NCBI RefSeq assembly: GCF_003667505.1
Contig: NZ_RCVJ01000135.1
Coordinates: forward strand, 1-64,000
Source: Micromonospora sp. BL4
Lineage (GTDB): Bacteria; Actinomycetota; Actinomycetes; Mycobacteriales; Micromonosporaceae
Length of the DNA: 64,000 nucleotides
Direction of reading: 5' to 3'
Of the stretch, positions 40,991 to 50,300 are shown piece after piece. Numbering within the stretch: position 1 is the stretch's first letter; each line of letters opens with the position of its first letter. The position numbers and the translations under genes are program-made. Below the pieces are notes generated by a model. The model did not search any database. It was not told where the DNA came from and saw only the letters and a list, made by a program, of their open reading frames with translations.

Positions 40991-43147
40991 TCAGGTGGTG
41001 TGTTCCTTGCGCGCCTGGTCGGCCAGGTGGGCGGGCATGGGGTCGTGGCGGACGAAGTGGCGGCGGAAGGTGCCCGTGCCGGCGGTCATCGAGCGCAGCT
41101 CGACGGCGTAGCGGAGCAGCTCGGTGGCCGGCACCTCCGCGCGGACCAGGGTGCGGCCCTCGGCGTCCGGGTCCGGTTCGGTGCCGAGCACCCGGCCGCG
41201 TCGGCCGGACAGGTCGCCCATCACCGCGCCCACCGAGCCGTCCGGCACCCGGACGGTCACCTCGTCGATGGGCTCCAGCAGCGCCGGCTGGCCGCGTTCG
41301 GCGGCGTCGCGCAGCGCCAGCGCCCCGGCGGTCTGGAAGGCCGCGTCGGAGGAGTCGACGCTGTGCGCCTTCCCGTCGACCAGGGTCACCCGCAGGTCCA
41401 CCACCGGGTGGCCGGCGACCAGGCCGCGCTCCAACTGGGCGCGGACGCCCTTCTCCACCGACGGGATGTAGTTGTGCGGCACCGCGCCGCCCACCACCCG
41501 GTCGACGAACTCGAAGCCGCTGCCGCGGGGCAGCGGCTCCACCTCGATGTCGCAGACCGCGTACTGGCCGTGGCCGCCGGACTGCTTGACGTGCCGACCG
41601 TGCCCCTTCGCGGGCACGGTCAGCGTCTCGCGCAGCGACACCCGGACCGGCTCGGTGTCCAGTTCGACGCCGCCGGCGCGCAGCCGGTCCAGCACCACGT
41701 CCGCGTGCGCCTCGCCCATGCACCAGAGCACCAGCTGGTGGGTCTCCGGGTTGCGTTCGAGTCGCAGGGTGGGGTCGCCGGCGACCAGCCGGGCCAGGTT
41801 GCGGGCCAGGGCGTCCTCGTCGGCCCGGCTGCGGGCCACGATCGCCACCGGCAGCAGCGGCTCGGGCATCTCCCAGGGCGCGATGAGCAGCGGGTCGTCC
41901 TTGGCCGAGATGGTGTCGCCGGTCTCGGCGCTGCCCGACTTGGTGATCGCGCAGATGTCGCCGGCCACGCAGAGCGTCACCTCGCGCAGGCTGGCGCCCA
42001 GCGGCGTGTAGATGTGCCCGACCCGCTCGTCGGCGTCGTGGTCGGGGTGGCCACGCTCGGCCATGCCGTGCCCGGAGATGTGCACGGTCAGGTCGGGGCG
42101 CAGCGTGCCGGAGAAGACCCGGACCAGCGAGACCCGCCCGACGTGCCGGTCGACGGTGGTCTTGACCACCTCGGCGACCAGGGGACCCGCCGGGTCGCAG
42201 GTCAGCGGCGGGCGCGGTGAGCCGTCCACGCCGGCCACCGGCGGCAGCTCGTGCTCCAGCGGCGACGGGAACGCGGCGGTCAGCACCTCCAGCAGCGCGT
42301 CCAGGCCGACTCCGGTCTCCGCGCAGACCGGTACGACCGGATAGAAGTGACCTCGGGCGACCGCCTTCTCCAGGTCCTCGATGAGCACCTCGGTGCCGAT
42401 CTCCTCGCCCTCGAGGTACCGGTCCATCAGCGTCTCGTCCTCGCTCTCGGCGATGACCCCTTCGATCAGCTCGTTGCGGGACTCGGCGATGGCCGGCAGG
42501 TGCTCCGGGTCCGGCTCGCGCACCTCGGCGGGGTGCCCGGCGGTGTAGTCGAAGACCCGCCGGGTGATCAGGCCGAGCAGGCCGACGGTGGAGACCCCGT
42601 CGTCGCCGAGCATCGGCAGGTACAGCGGCATCACGTTGTCGCCGAAGACCCGCTGGCAGAGCGCGACCGCCTCGTCGAAGTCGGCGCGTGGCTGGTCGAG
42701 CCGCGCCACGGCGACCGCGCGCGGCATGTCGACCGCCGCGCACTCCTCCCACAGCGCCACGGTGGCCGCGTCCATCCCGCCCGCCGCGGAGACGACGAAG
42801 AGCGCGGCGTCGGCGGCCCGCAGCCCGGCGCGCAGCTCGCCGACGAAGTCGGCGTACCCCGGGGTGTCCAGGAGGTTGACCTTGATGCCGTTGTGCAGCA
42901 GCGGCGCGCAGGACAGGCTCACCGAGCGCTGCTGGCGCACGGCCGCCGGGTCGTGGTCGCCGACCGTGGTGCCGTCGACCACGTTGCCGGCGCGGGCGAT
43001 CGTGCCGGTGGCCGCGAGCAACGCCTCGACCAGGGTTGTCTTGCCCGCTCCGGAGTGCCCGACGAGCACCACGTTGCGAACCCTGTCGGGTTCGGTCACC
43101 ACCGGCGTGCCGCCGGCGGGACCCTTCTCCTGACTTTTCTGCGCCAT
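40991..43147 (-). CDS. fusA2: Elongation factor G-like GTPase (EF-G2)
   Basis: 718 residues from an ATG preceded by GGGAGGTGCG. G1 (GHSGAGKT) and G3 (DTPGYADF) are clear. The G4 motif NKxD reads ARLD (VAVARLDQPRADF), and the effector region is changed, as in mycobacterial FusA2-type proteins rather than canonical EF-G. Domains II-V follow (HVKQSGGHGQYAVCDIEVEPL, SVDSSDAAFQTAGALA). Family members bind ribosomes but are not the main translocase; their exact job is unclear. Confidence 0.92.
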   Translation of the reverse strand: MAQKSQEKGPAGGTPVVTEPDRVRNVVLVGHSGAGKTTLVEALLAATGTIARAGNVVDGTTVGDHDPAAVRQQRSVSLSCAPLLHNGIKVNLLDTPGYADFVGELRAGLRAADAALFVVSAAGGMDAATVALWEECAAVDMPRAVAVARLDQPRADFDEAVALCQRVFGDNVMPLYLPMLGDDGVSTVGLLGLITRRVFDYTAGHPAEVREPDPEHLPAIAESRNELIEGVIAESEDETLMDRYLEGEEIGTEVLIEDLEKAVARGHFYPVVPVCAETGVGLDALLEVLTAAFPSPLEHELPPVAGVDGSPRPPLTCDPAGPLVAEVVKTTVDRHVGRVSLVRVFSGTLRPDLTVHISGHGMAERGHPDHDADERVGHIYTPLGASLREVTLCVAGDICAITKSGSAETGDTISAKDDPLLIAPWEMPEPLLPVAIVARSRADEDALARNLARLVAGDPTLRLERNPETHQLVLWCMGEAHADVVLDRLRAGGVELDTEPVRVSLRETLTVPAKGHGRHVKQSGGHGQYAVCDIEVEPLPRGSGFEFVDRVVGGAVPHNYIPSVEKGVRAQLERGLVAGHPVVDLRVTLVDGKAHSVDSSDAAFQTAGALALRDAAERGQPALLEPIDEVTVRVPDGSVGAVMGDLSGRRGRVLGTEPDPDAEGRTLVRAEVPATELLRYAVELRSMTAGTGTFRRHFVRHDPMPAHLADQARKEHTT

Positions 43148-43270
43148 GGGGCGCACCTCCCTCAGCCGGTGGTTGGTGGCGACCGCCGCGCGACGGGAAG
43201 CGGCCCGGGGCGAGTGCGCGGCGATATCCTCCGGTGGTCTGCTGCACAGCGGGAACGGGACGGGCGGACG

Positions 43271-43286
43271 GGTGAGCTGGCTCACC
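43271..43286. promoter_or_regulatory. Operator-like palindrome GGTGAGC-TG-GCTCACC
   Basis: A perfect 7+7 palindrome in the 250-nt divergent gap between the EF-G2 and pgsA genes. The rest of this gap contains a weaker inverted repeat near 43312-43335 and a TATCGT -10 (43382-43387) for pgsA. Confidence 0.4.
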
Positions 43287-43397
43287 TCCTGGCTCGATCT
43301 CACACCCGTTGCCGGGTAGGCACAAGCCTGCCCCGGGCGGGTCGATGGGACCGGCCGTATCGCCGGAGCTGGGCGGACCGTTATCGTGGGGACCGCC

Positions 43398-44027
43398 ATG
43401 GCGAAGATCTTCCAAGTGTCGGCCCGCGCGGGGATGACCCGCGTCGTCGAGCCGATCGCACGTGCCCTGCTCCGCGCGGGCGTCACCCCCAATGCCGTCA
43501 CCGTTGCGGGCACCGTCGGTGTGCTCGTCGGTGCGCTCGGCTTCGGTGCCCGTGGCCATCTGGTCGCGGGCGCGTTGATCGTGACCGTGTTCGCGCTCAC
43601 GGATCTGCTCGACGGAACGATGGCCCGGATGAGCGGCGGCTCCACCCGGTTCGGCGCGTTCCTCGACTCGAGCATGGACCGGGTCGCGGACAGCGCCGTC
43701 TTCGGAGCGGTCGCCTACTGGTTGGCCACCCAGAACAACCACTCCGGGGTGGCCGCCGCGCTGCTCTGCCTGGCCGCCGGCGCGCTGGTCTCCTACGTGA
43801 AGGCCCGCGCCGAGGGGCTGGGCATGACCTGCAACGTGGGCATCGCCGAACGCACCGAGCGGCTGCTCATCGTCGGGGTCGGCGGAATCCTCACCGGCGT
43901 CGGCGTCGACCCGGCGCTGGAGATCGCGCTGTGGCTGCTCGCCGCAGTGTCGATCTTCACGGTGGGGCAGCGGATGGCGCACGTCTACCGCCAGGCCCAA
44001 CAGCTCCAGCCGGACGGCCAGGCGTGA
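43398..44027 (+). CDS. pgsA: Phosphatidylinositol phosphate synthase (CDP-alcohol phosphatidyltransferase)
   Basis: 209 residues. The CDP-alcohol motif DG-x2-AR-x8-G-x3-D-x3-D is complete in DLLDGTMARMSGGSTRFGAFLDSSMD, with about six TM helices. In actinobacteria the gene next to the PIM acyltransferase and pimA (Rv2612c order) makes phosphatidylinositol phosphate from CDP-diacylglycerol and inositol phosphate. TATCGT ends 10 nt before the ATG, so the leader is very short. The GTG at 43386 is in frame but less likely. Confidence 0.94.
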   Translation: MAKIFQVSARAGMTRVVEPIARALLRAGVTPNAVTVAGTVGVLVGALGFGARGHLVAGALIVTVFALTDLLDGTMARMSGGSTRFGAFLDSSMDRVADSAVFGAVAYWLATQNNHSGVAAALLCLAAGALVSYVKARAEGLGMTCNVGIAERTERLLIVGVGGILTGVGVDPALEIALWLLAAVSIFTVGQRMAHVYRQAQQLQPDGQA

Positions 44028-44076
44028 GCGCCGCGAACCACGCGGCACGGCGCGCAACGACCGGCGGCCGGGTCGC

Positions 44077-45003
44077 GTGAACCTCACCGAGCTGGGCTAC
44101 ATCGCCGGGTGGCGGGTGGTCCGCGCGCTACCCCGGCCGTTGGTGGCGGCGGCGTTTCAGGCGGGCGCGGACCGCGCCCACCGCGCCGGCGGCGGGGGTA
44201 CGGCCCGACTGCGCGCGAACCTGCGCCGGGTGGTCGGCCCGGACCTGCCCGAGGCCGAGCTGGACGATCTCGTCAAGCGCGGGTTGCGCTCGTACGCCCG
44301 GTACTGGATGGAGGCGTTCCGGCTGCCCGCCCTGAGCCGGGCGCAGATCCTGTCCAGTTTCCGGCTCGACGGCGCCGAGCTGCTCGCCGCCGACGTGGCC
44401 GCCGGCCGGGGCGCGGTGGTGGCGCTGCCGCACGCCGGCAACTGGGATGCCGCCGGCGCCTGGGTGGCGGCCACCGGTTGGCCGATCACCACGGTCATGG
44501 AGCGGCTCAAGCCGGAGGGCGTGTACAAGCGTTTCATGGCGTTCCGAGAGGTCCTCGGGATGGAGATCCTGCCGACCCACGGTGGGCCGCGCCCGGCGTT
44601 CGACGTGCTGCTGGATCGCGTACGCGCCGGTGCGGTGGTGCCGCTGCTGGCCGACCGGGACCTCTCCGCCCGCGGGGTGGAGGTGGACTTCTTCGGCGGG
44701 AAGACCCGGATGCCGGCCGGGCCGGCCCTGCTCGCGTTGCACACCGGAGCGCCGCTCTACGTGGCCTCGATGTGGTACGAACCGGACGCGGCGTGCGCCT
44801 CGCTCGCCGGCCCGCTGCCGGTGCCCGGGCCCGAGTCGGGGCCGCTGGACCAGCGGGTCCGGTCGCTGACCCAGCTGATCGCCGACCGTCTGGCGGCGGG
44901 TATCGCCCGGCATCCGGAAGACTGGCACATGTTGCAGCGGATGTGGCTGGACCAGCGGGGGACGGGCGCGGCGCTGCCCTCGCCGGCCGCCGGTCAGGCC
45001 TGA
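44077..45003 (+). CDS. Phosphatidylinositol mannoside acyltransferase (LpxL/HtrB family)
   Basis: 308 residues from a GTG at 44077. LPHAGNWDAAGAWVAATGWPITTVMERLKPEGVYKRFMAFRE contains the HxxxxD acyl-transfer motif, and the flanking sequence matches mycobacterial PatA/Rv2611c, which puts a fatty acid on the mannose of PIM1/PIM2 on the inner face of the membrane. Between pgsA and pimA, as in mycobacteria. A minor overlapping frame at 44024 ends at 44080 and may aid coupling. Confidence 0.92.
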   Translation: MNLTELGYIAGWRVVRALPRPLVAAAFQAGADRAHRAGGGGTARLRANLRRVVGPDLPEAELDDLVKRGLRSYARYWMEAFRLPALSRAQILSSFRLDGAELLAADVAAGRGAVVALPHAGNWDAAGAWVAATGWPITTVMERLKPEGVYKRFMAFREVLGMEILPTHGGPRPAFDVLLDRVRAGAVVPLLADRDLSARGVEVDFFGGKTRMPAGPALLALHTGAPLYVASMWYEPDAACASLAGPLPVPGPESGPLDQRVRSLTQLIADRLAAGIARHPEDWHMLQRMWLDQRGTGAALPSPAAGQA

Positions 45004-45060
45004 GGGGGTGGGTGCACGGTGAGGCGGAGCCCCACGGTCTCGGACGAGGGGCGCTGACGC

Positions 45061-46221
45061 ATGCGGATCGGCATCGTGTGCCCGTACTCGTTCGACGTCC
45101 CGGGCGGGGTGCAGAACCACGTGATGGACCTCGCCGAGGCGCTGATCGCGCTCGGCCACGAGGTCAGCGTGCTCGCCCCGGCTGACGAGGACTCTCCGCT
45201 GCCGGCGTACGTGGTCTCCGCCGGCCGGGCCGTGCCGCTGCCGTACAACGGTTCGGTGGCCCGGATCGCGTTCGGCCCGGTCTCCACCGCCCGGGTTCGG
45301 CGTTGGATCACCAACGGCGACTTCGACGTCCTGCACGTGCACGAGCCGCTCACGCTGAGCCTGTCGCTGCTGGCGGTGCTGTCCGCCCGCGGGCCGGTGG
45401 TGGCCACCTTCCACACCGCGATGACCCGTTCGCGGGTGCTGGCCGCCGCGCAGGGTGTGCTCCAGATCGTGCTGGAGCGGATCACCGCCCGGATCGCGGT
45501 CAGTGCCCTGGCCCGCAAGGTGCAGGTCGAGCACATGGACGGCGGCGCCGTGGAGATCCCCAACGGGGTGGCGGTGGCCAAGTTCGCCGACGCCGAGCCG
45601 TTGCCCGGCTGGCCGGGGGAGTGCACCCCGGGTACGGGCGGCACCCTGGGCTTCCTGGGCCGGTTCACCGAGGCGCGCAAGGGGTTCCCGGTGCTGCGGG
45701 ACGCCTTCGTGGAGCTGGCCGCCACCCGCCCCGAGCTGCGGCTGCTGGTCGCCGGCCCGGGCGACCGCGACGACCTGTACGACCGGTTCCCGGCCGCGCT
45801 GCGCGAGCGGGTGACCTTCCTCGGCCTGGTCTCCGAGCAGGACAAGGCGCGGATGCTGCGCAGTGTGCACCTCTACGTGGCGCCGAACACCGGCGGCGAG
45901 TCGTTCGGCATGATCCTCACCGAGGCGCTGGCCGCGGGCACCACGGTGGTGGCGAGCGATCTGGACGCGTTCCGGCGGGTGCTCGACGGCGGGCGGGCCG
46001 GTCGGCTCTTTCCCACCGGCGACCCGGCGGGGCTGCGTGACGCGCTGGCCGACCTGCTGGACGATCCGGCCGGGCGGGCCGAGCTGAGCGCCTGCGGCGA
46101 TCAGGTGGTGGCGAATTTCGACTGGCCGGTGGTTGCCCGCCGTGTTCTGGAGGTATACGCAGCGGCGATCGAGGCAACCGACGGGCGGGTCATCGACCAG
46201 GAATGGGTGGGGCTGGGCTGA
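45061..46221 (+). CDS. pimA: Phosphatidylinositol alpha-mannosyltransferase
   Basis: 386 residues. GT4 with MRIGIVCPYSFDVPGGVQNHVMDLAEAL, HVHEPLTLSLSLLAVL, FHTAMTRSR, and the donor site LGRFTEARKGF and NTGGESFGMILTEALAAGT (E-x7-E). This is the PimA signature: transfer of the first mannose from GDP-mannose to phosphatidylinositol. Context with pgsA and the acyltransferase makes the call firm. A 57-nt gap separates it from the acyltransferase gene. Confidence 0.94.
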   Translation: MRIGIVCPYSFDVPGGVQNHVMDLAEALIALGHEVSVLAPADEDSPLPAYVVSAGRAVPLPYNGSVARIAFGPVSTARVRRWITNGDFDVLHVHEPLTLSLSLLAVLSARGPVVATFHTAMTRSRVLAAAQGVLQIVLERITARIAVSALARKVQVEHMDGGAVEIPNGVAVAKFADAEPLPGWPGECTPGTGGTLGFLGRFTEARKGFPVLRDAFVELAATRPELRLLVAGPGDRDDLYDRFPAALRERVTFLGLVSEQDKARMLRSVHLYVAPNTGGESFGMILTEALAAGTTVVASDLDAFRRVLDGGRAGRLFPTGDPAGLRDALADLLDDPAGRAELSACGDQVVANFDWPVVARRVLEVYAAAIEATDGRVIDQEWVGLG

Positions 46222-46299
46222 GCCGGTGTGACGGATGGTGCGGGCGCTGACCGGGTGACCGGCGTGGCCGTGCCCGGACGGACGGAAACGGAGCAGCAC

Positions 46300-46305
46300 T
46301 ACGAT
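46300..46305 (+). promoter_or_regulatory. -10 element, leaderless start of the 46313 gene
   Basis: TACGAT ends 7 nt before the ATG at 46313. It overlaps the alternative ATG at 46304, which argues against that start. Confidence 0.5.
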
Positions 46306-46312
46306 GCCGCAC

Positions 46313-46807
46313 ATGTGGTGGGTGGTGGCCGCGAGCCTGGTCGTGGGGCTGGTCGCGGCGTACCTCATCTGGACCGCCGGTCGGGTCGAGAGGTTGCAGG
46401 GCCGCGCGGAGCTGGCGGCGCGGGCCCTCGACGCCCACCTGCTGCGCCGGGCGGCGGCCGCCGCCGTGCTGGCCGAGCGGCGTTTCGGCGTCGAGCTGTA
46501 CGCGGCGGCCCGGATCGCCCTGGACGCTCCTCCGGACGAGCGGGAGGCGGCGGAGAACGACCTGACCCGGCAGCTGCGCGGCGTGCAGCTGGACCCGGCC
46601 GATCCGGACTGCGGGGCCGTCATCGCCGCGAGTCGCCGGCTCGCGCTGTCCCGGCAGGTGCACACCGACCTCGTCCGGGACGCCCGCTCGGCGCGCAGCC
46701 GACCGCTGGTGCGGTTGTTGCGGATGGGGCGGGGCCGGGAGTGGCCGCGGTACTTCGACATCGACGACCCGACCTTGACGGTGCCCGCGGACGTGCCCGC
46801 GAACTGA
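46313..46807 (+). CDS. Membrane-anchored hypothetical protein
   Basis: 164 residues: one N-terminal TM helix (WWVVAASLVVGLVAAYLIW), then a soluble helical domain (ELAARALDAHLLRRAAAAAVLAERR...). It occupies the place of mycobacterial Rv2609c, whose N-terminal part is similar in layout but is followed by a NUDIX domain; no NUDIX box is present here. The ATG at 46304 would add three residues. Function unknown; may be a scaffold or sensor in the PIM/PLP locus. Confidence 0.72.
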   Translation: MWWVVAASLVVGLVAAYLIWTAGRVERLQGRAELAARALDAHLLRRAAAAAVLAERRFGVELYAAARIALDAPPDEREAAENDLTRQLRGVQLDPADPDCGAVIAASRRLALSRQVHTDLVRDARSARSRPLVRLLRMGRGREWPRYFDIDDPTLTVPADVPAN

Positions 46808-46959
46808 CCGGACGTCGTCGCCCGGCCCACTCCGACGGTCGGTGACGGGGGCCACACCGCAGGCCACCGGGGGTCTGATTGGCTGTCGGTGCGGCGTTGG
46901 CCCGGGCGTAGCATTTTCGCTGCCACCACCCCCGGAGCACGTCCAAGGAGCGATGACCC

Positions 46960-47877
46960 GTGTCCGAAACCACCGCCCCGAACGCCGGTACCACCCCCGT
47001 CGTCGGCACCGCCCGCGTCAAGCGTGGCATGGCCGAGATGCTCAAGGGTGGCGTGATCATGGATGTGGTCAACGCCGAGCAGGCCAAGATCGCTGAGGAC
47101 GCCGGTGCGGTCGCGGTGATGGCGCTGGAGCGCGTGCCCGCCGACATCCGCGCGCAGGGCGGGGTGTCGCGGATGAGCGACCCCGACATGATCGACGGGA
47201 TCATCGAGGCGGTGTCCATCCCGGTGATGGCCAAGGCCCGCATCGGCCACTTCGTGGAGGCGCAGATCCTCCAGTCGCTCGGCGTGGACTACGTCGACGA
47301 GTCCGAGGTGCTCACCCCGGCCGACTACGCCAACCACATCGACAAGTGGGCGTTCACGGTCCCCTTCGTCTGCGGCGCGACCAACCTGGGCGAGGCGCTG
47401 CGCCGGATCACCGAGGGCGCGGCCATGATCCGCTCCAAGGGCGAGGCCGGCACCGGTGACGTCTCCAACGCCACCACCCACATGCGCAAGATCCGCCAGG
47501 AGATCCGCCGGCTCGCCTCGCTGCCGGCCGACGAGCTGTACGTCGCGGCCAAGGAGCTTCAGGCCCCGTACGAGCTGGTCAAGGAGGTCGCCGAGAGCGG
47601 CAAGCTGCCGGTGGTGCTGTTCACCGCCGGCGGGATCGCCACCCCGGCCGACGCCGCGATGATGATGCAGCTCGGCGCGGAGGGCGTCTTCGTCGGCTCC
47701 GGCATCTTCAAGGCCGGCAACCCGGCCCAGCGCGCCGCCGCGATCGTCAAGGCCACCACCTTCCACGACGACCCGGATGTGCTGGCCAAGGTCTCCCGCG
47801 GTCTCGGCGAGGCGATGGTCGGCATCAACGTCGACGAGATCCCACAGCCGCACCGCCTGGCCGAGCGCGGCTGGTGA
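46960..47877 (+). CDS. pdxS: Pyridoxal 5'-phosphate synthase, synthase subunit
   Basis: 305 residues. [45 protein letters not shown] is the canonical PdxS start, with the catalytic Lys in VMAKARIGH and the second Lys in [13 protein letters not shown] plus phosphate loop [27 protein letters not shown]. With PdxT it makes PLP from ribose 5-phosphate, glyceraldehyde 3-phosphate and ammonia. GTG start with AAGGAG; TAGCAT at 46909-46914 is a likely -10. Confidence 0.97.
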   Translation: MSETTAPNAGTTPVVGTARVKRGMAEMLKGGVIMDVVNAEQAKIAEDAGAVAVMALERVPADIRAQGGVSRMSDPDMIDGIIEAVSIPVMAKARIGHFVEAQILQSLGVDYVDESEVLTPADYANHIDKWAFTVPFVCGATNLGEALRRITEGAAMIRSKGEAGTGDVSNATTHMRKIRQEIRRLASLPADELYVAAKELQAPYELVKEVAESGKLPVVLFTAGGIATPADAAMMMQLGAEGVFVGSGIFKAGNPAQRAAAIVKATTFHDDPDVLAKVSRGLGEAMVGINVDEIPQPHRLAERGW

Positions 47878-47918
47878 GCGCGAGGAGTGAGCCGGTCCTG
47901 CGATCGAAGGGCGGGCCG
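47877..47918 (+). repeat. VSARSEP-type repeat between pdxS and pdxT
   Basis: The first 19 bases (47877-47895) match 9780-9798 exactly. After that the two copies diverge. The copy fills the whole gap between the pdxS stop and the GTG at 47919; if read from the GTG at 47874 it adds SARSEP-type residues to PdxT. Confidence 0.6.
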
Positions 47919-48527
47919 GTGAGCGCGAGCGGGCCGACGATCGGTGTGCTCGCGCTCCAGGGAGACGTCCGCGAACATGTCACGGCCCTGGCCGCGGCGG
48001 GCGCGGACGCCCGCCCGGTGCGCCGCCCGGCGGAGCTGGACGCGGTCGACGGGCTGGTCATTCCCGGGGGCGAGTCCACCACGATCAGCAAGCTCGCCGA
48101 CATCTTCGAGATGCGCGACCCGATCGACAAGCGGATCGCCGACGGCATGCCGGTCTACGGGTCCTGCGCCGGCATGATCATGCTGGCCACCGAGGTCCTG
48201 GACGGCCGCCCCGACCAGCGTGGCTTCGCGGGTATTGACATGACGGTGCGGCGCAACGCGTTCGGCCGACAGGTCGACTCGTTCGAGGCGCCCGTGGAGA
48301 TCAGCGGGATTCCGGGTGAGCCGTTCCACGCGGTGTTCATCCGTGCCCCGTGGGTCGAGCGGGTCGGCGGCGGCGTCGAGGTGATCGGGAAGGTGACCGG
48401 TGGCCCGGCCGCCGACCGGATCGTGGCGGTCCGGCAGGGCAACCTGCTGGCCACCTCGTTCCACCCCGAGCTGACCGGTGACCTTCGCCTGCACGCGTAC
48501 TTCGTGGAGCTGGTCCGGGCCGCCTGA
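47919..48527 (+). CDS. pdxT: Pyridoxal 5'-phosphate synthase, glutaminase subunit
   Basis: 202 residues from GTG 47919 (GAAGGG upstream). [23 protein letters not shown], catalytic Cys in YGSCAGMI, and His/Glu in [10 protein letters not shown] form the class I glutaminase triad that supplies ammonia to PdxS. An in-frame GTG at 47874 overlaps the pdxS stop, but the extra 15 residues come from the family repeat and have no PdxT homology. Confidence 0.95.
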   Translation: MSASGPTIGVLALQGDVREHVTALAAAGADARPVRRPAELDAVDGLVIPGGESTTISKLADIFEMRDPIDKRIADGMPVYGSCAGMIMLATEVLDGRPDQRGFAGIDMTVRRNAFGRQVDSFEAPVEISGIPGEPFHAVFIRAPWVERVGGGVEVIGKVTGGPAADRIVAVRQGNLLATSFHPELTGDLRLHAYFVELVRAA

Positions 48528-48619
48528 GGCGTCTGTCCGGCCGGCGGGGCATGTTCTCCGGCCTCCGGTCGTTGTCTTCTGGGTGCCCCGGGCGCGCCGA
48601 CGGCGCCCCGAGCGGGTGC

Positions 48620-48655
48620 CGGGTGTGACACGCCCGGGTGTGACCTCGGTAAGAT
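48620..48655 (+). promoter_or_regulatory. Direct repeats and -10 upstream of yebC
   Basis: CGGGTGTGAC occurs at 48620-48629 and 48635-48644 (period 15), followed by TAAGAT (48650-48655), a TANNNT -10 match. The implied yebC leader is about 125 nt. The remainder of the 259-nt gap contains no gene. Confidence 0.4.
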
Positions 48656-48786
48656 TGCCGCGGTTCGGCAGGGCCGTCGCCCGGCGCGGCATCTCCCGCG
48701 GAGCCGACCGGCCGCCGGATCGCCGACGCGGCGCGGAATCGGTGCGGCAGTCGACGCAGGCGTGGAATGACAGACGGAGGTACGAG

Positions 48787-49539
48787 ATGTCCGGCCACTC
48801 AAAGTGGGCGACGACCAAGCACAAGAAGGCCGTCATCGACGCCAAGCGCGGCAAGATGTTCGCCAAGCTGATCAAGAACGTCGAGGTGGCCGCCCGGACC
48901 GGCGGCGGCGACCCCTCCGGTAACCCGACGCTCTACGACGCCATCCAGAAGGCCAAGAAGAGCTCGGTGCCGAACGACAACATCGACCGCGCGGTCAAGC
49001 GCGGCTCCGGCCTGGAAGCCGGCGGCGCCGACTGGCAGACGATCATGTACGAGGGGTACGGCCCGAACGGCGTGGCGATGCTGATCGAGTGCCTCACCGA
49101 CAACCGCAACCGGGCGGCGACCGAGGTGCGCACCGCGCTGACCCGCAACGGCGGCTCGCTCGCCGACGCCGGCTCGGTGTCGTACATGTTCTCCCGCAAG
49201 GGCGTGGTGATCGTCCCCAAGGAGAGCACCAGCGAGGACGACGTCATGATGGCCGTCCTCGACGCCGGCGCCGAAGAGGTCAACGACCTCGGCGAGGCGT
49301 ACGAGGTGGTCTCCGAGCCGACCGACCTGATCGCGGTCCGCACCGCTCTCCAAGACGCCGGCATCGAGTACGAGTCGGCCGAGTCCTCCCTCATCCCCAG
49401 CATGAACATCCCGCTGGACGAGGAGGGCGCTCGCAAGATCTTCAAGCTGATCGACGTCCTGGAGGACTGCGACGACGTGCAGAACGTCTACGCGAACTTC
49501 GACGTCAGCGACGACGTGATGGCCGCGGTCGACGCCTGA
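48787..49539 (+). CDS. yebC: YebC/PmpR/TACO1 family translation/transcription regulator
   Basis: 250 residues. [31 protein letters not shown] is the diagnostic N-terminus, with [34 protein letters not shown] and [19 protein letters not shown] following. Family members are DNA- or ribosome-associated; recent views favour help with translating proline-rich stretches. It follows pdxT as in mycobacteria. ATG with GGAGG 7 nt upstream. Confidence 0.96.
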   Translation: MSGHSKWATTKHKKAVIDAKRGKMFAKLIKNVEVAARTGGGDPSGNPTLYDAIQKAKKSSVPNDNIDRAVKRGSGLEAGGADWQTIMYEGYGPNGVAMLIECLTDNRNRAATEVRTALTRNGGSLADAGSVSYMFSRKGVVIVPKESTSEDDVMMAVLDAGAEEVNDLGEAYEVVSEPTDLIAVRTALQDAGIEYESAESSLIPSMNIPLDEEGARKIFKLIDVLEDCDDVQNVYANFDVSDDVMAAVDA

Positions 49540-49641
49540 CGCGGCAGGACTGGCTGGCTCCCGCCGGGCGGTTGACCGTCCGGCGGGAGTCACCCCTTCA
49601 CGGCCAGGCCGCCGGGCCGACCCGGAGCGAGGGAGTGCACC

Positions 49642-50268
49642 GTGGGGGAGACGGCACACCGGTTCGCGCCGGGCGACGTGGTCGTCCGACGTGAGGTCCT
49701 GCTCGGTGAGGTCTGGTTCGGCTGCCCGACGATCTGCGTCGAGGACTCGCCCGACCTGCTCGCCCTCTACCTCCCGCCGGGGGCCGAGTTCGGCTTCCCG
49801 GAGACCGGCGTCTTCCCCTGTGGGCGACACCCGTGGGAAGCCACCGGGCATGGCGCCTGGCGGGGGCACGGCAAGCTGATGCTGCACCGCCCGGGCGAGG
49901 CGCACTCGATCGACGTGTTCTGGACGGGCCCGGAGCGCGACTTCGCCGGCTGGTACTTCAACCTTCAGGATCCCCTGCGGCGTACCCCGATCGGGGTGGA
50001 CACCCTGGACCACGAGCTGGACCTGTGGTGGGGTGCGGACGCCGACCGGTACGTCTGGAAGGACGTGGAGATGTTCGCGCAGCGCCTCGTCGAGGGGCGC
50101 TACCCGGGCATGGCGGACGCCATCCGGGGCGAGGGTGACCGGATCGCCGCCCTGCTCGACGCGGGGCAGCGCTGGTGGGACCCGGCCTGGGCGGCGTGGT
50201 GGCCCGACCCCTCCTGGTCGGTGCCCCGGTTGCCCGCCGGCTGGGACGAGGTGCCGCCCGCCCATTGA
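49642..50268 (+). CDS. DUF402 (FomD-like) protein
   Basis: 208 residues from a GTG with GCGAGGGAG upstream. DVFWTGPERDFAGWYFNLQDPLRRTPIGVDTLDHELDLWWGADADRYVWKDVEMFAQR carries the acidic metal-binding residues of DUF402/FomD proteins, which include nucleoside di- or triphosphate hydrolases. The tryptophan-rich C-terminus is common in the group. Substrate is inferred by family only. Confidence 0.87.
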   Translation: MGETAHRFAPGDVVVRREVLLGEVWFGCPTICVEDSPDLLALYLPPGAEFGFPETGVFPCGRHPWEATGHGAWRGHGKLMLHRPGEAHSIDVFWTGPERDFAGWYFNLQDPLRRTPIGVDTLDHELDLWWGADADRYVWKDVEMFAQRLVEGRYPGMADAIRGEGDRIAALLDAGQRWWDPAWAAWWPDPSWSVPRLPAGWDEVPPAH

Positions 50269-50300
50269 GGACGGACGGCACCCGCGCGGGCCGTTCACGG

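Noticed and set aside
40971..44087. 1038-codon minus-strand frame over the EF-G2 gene
   Set aside because: A frame-shifted shadow of fusA2; the other minus frame encodes the GTPase motifs.
44128..47853. 1241-codon open frame on the minus strand
   Set aside because: It is a shadow across the acyltransferase, pimA and pdxS genes, with Arg/His/Gly-rich composition and no recognisable domain. High GC produces such frames.
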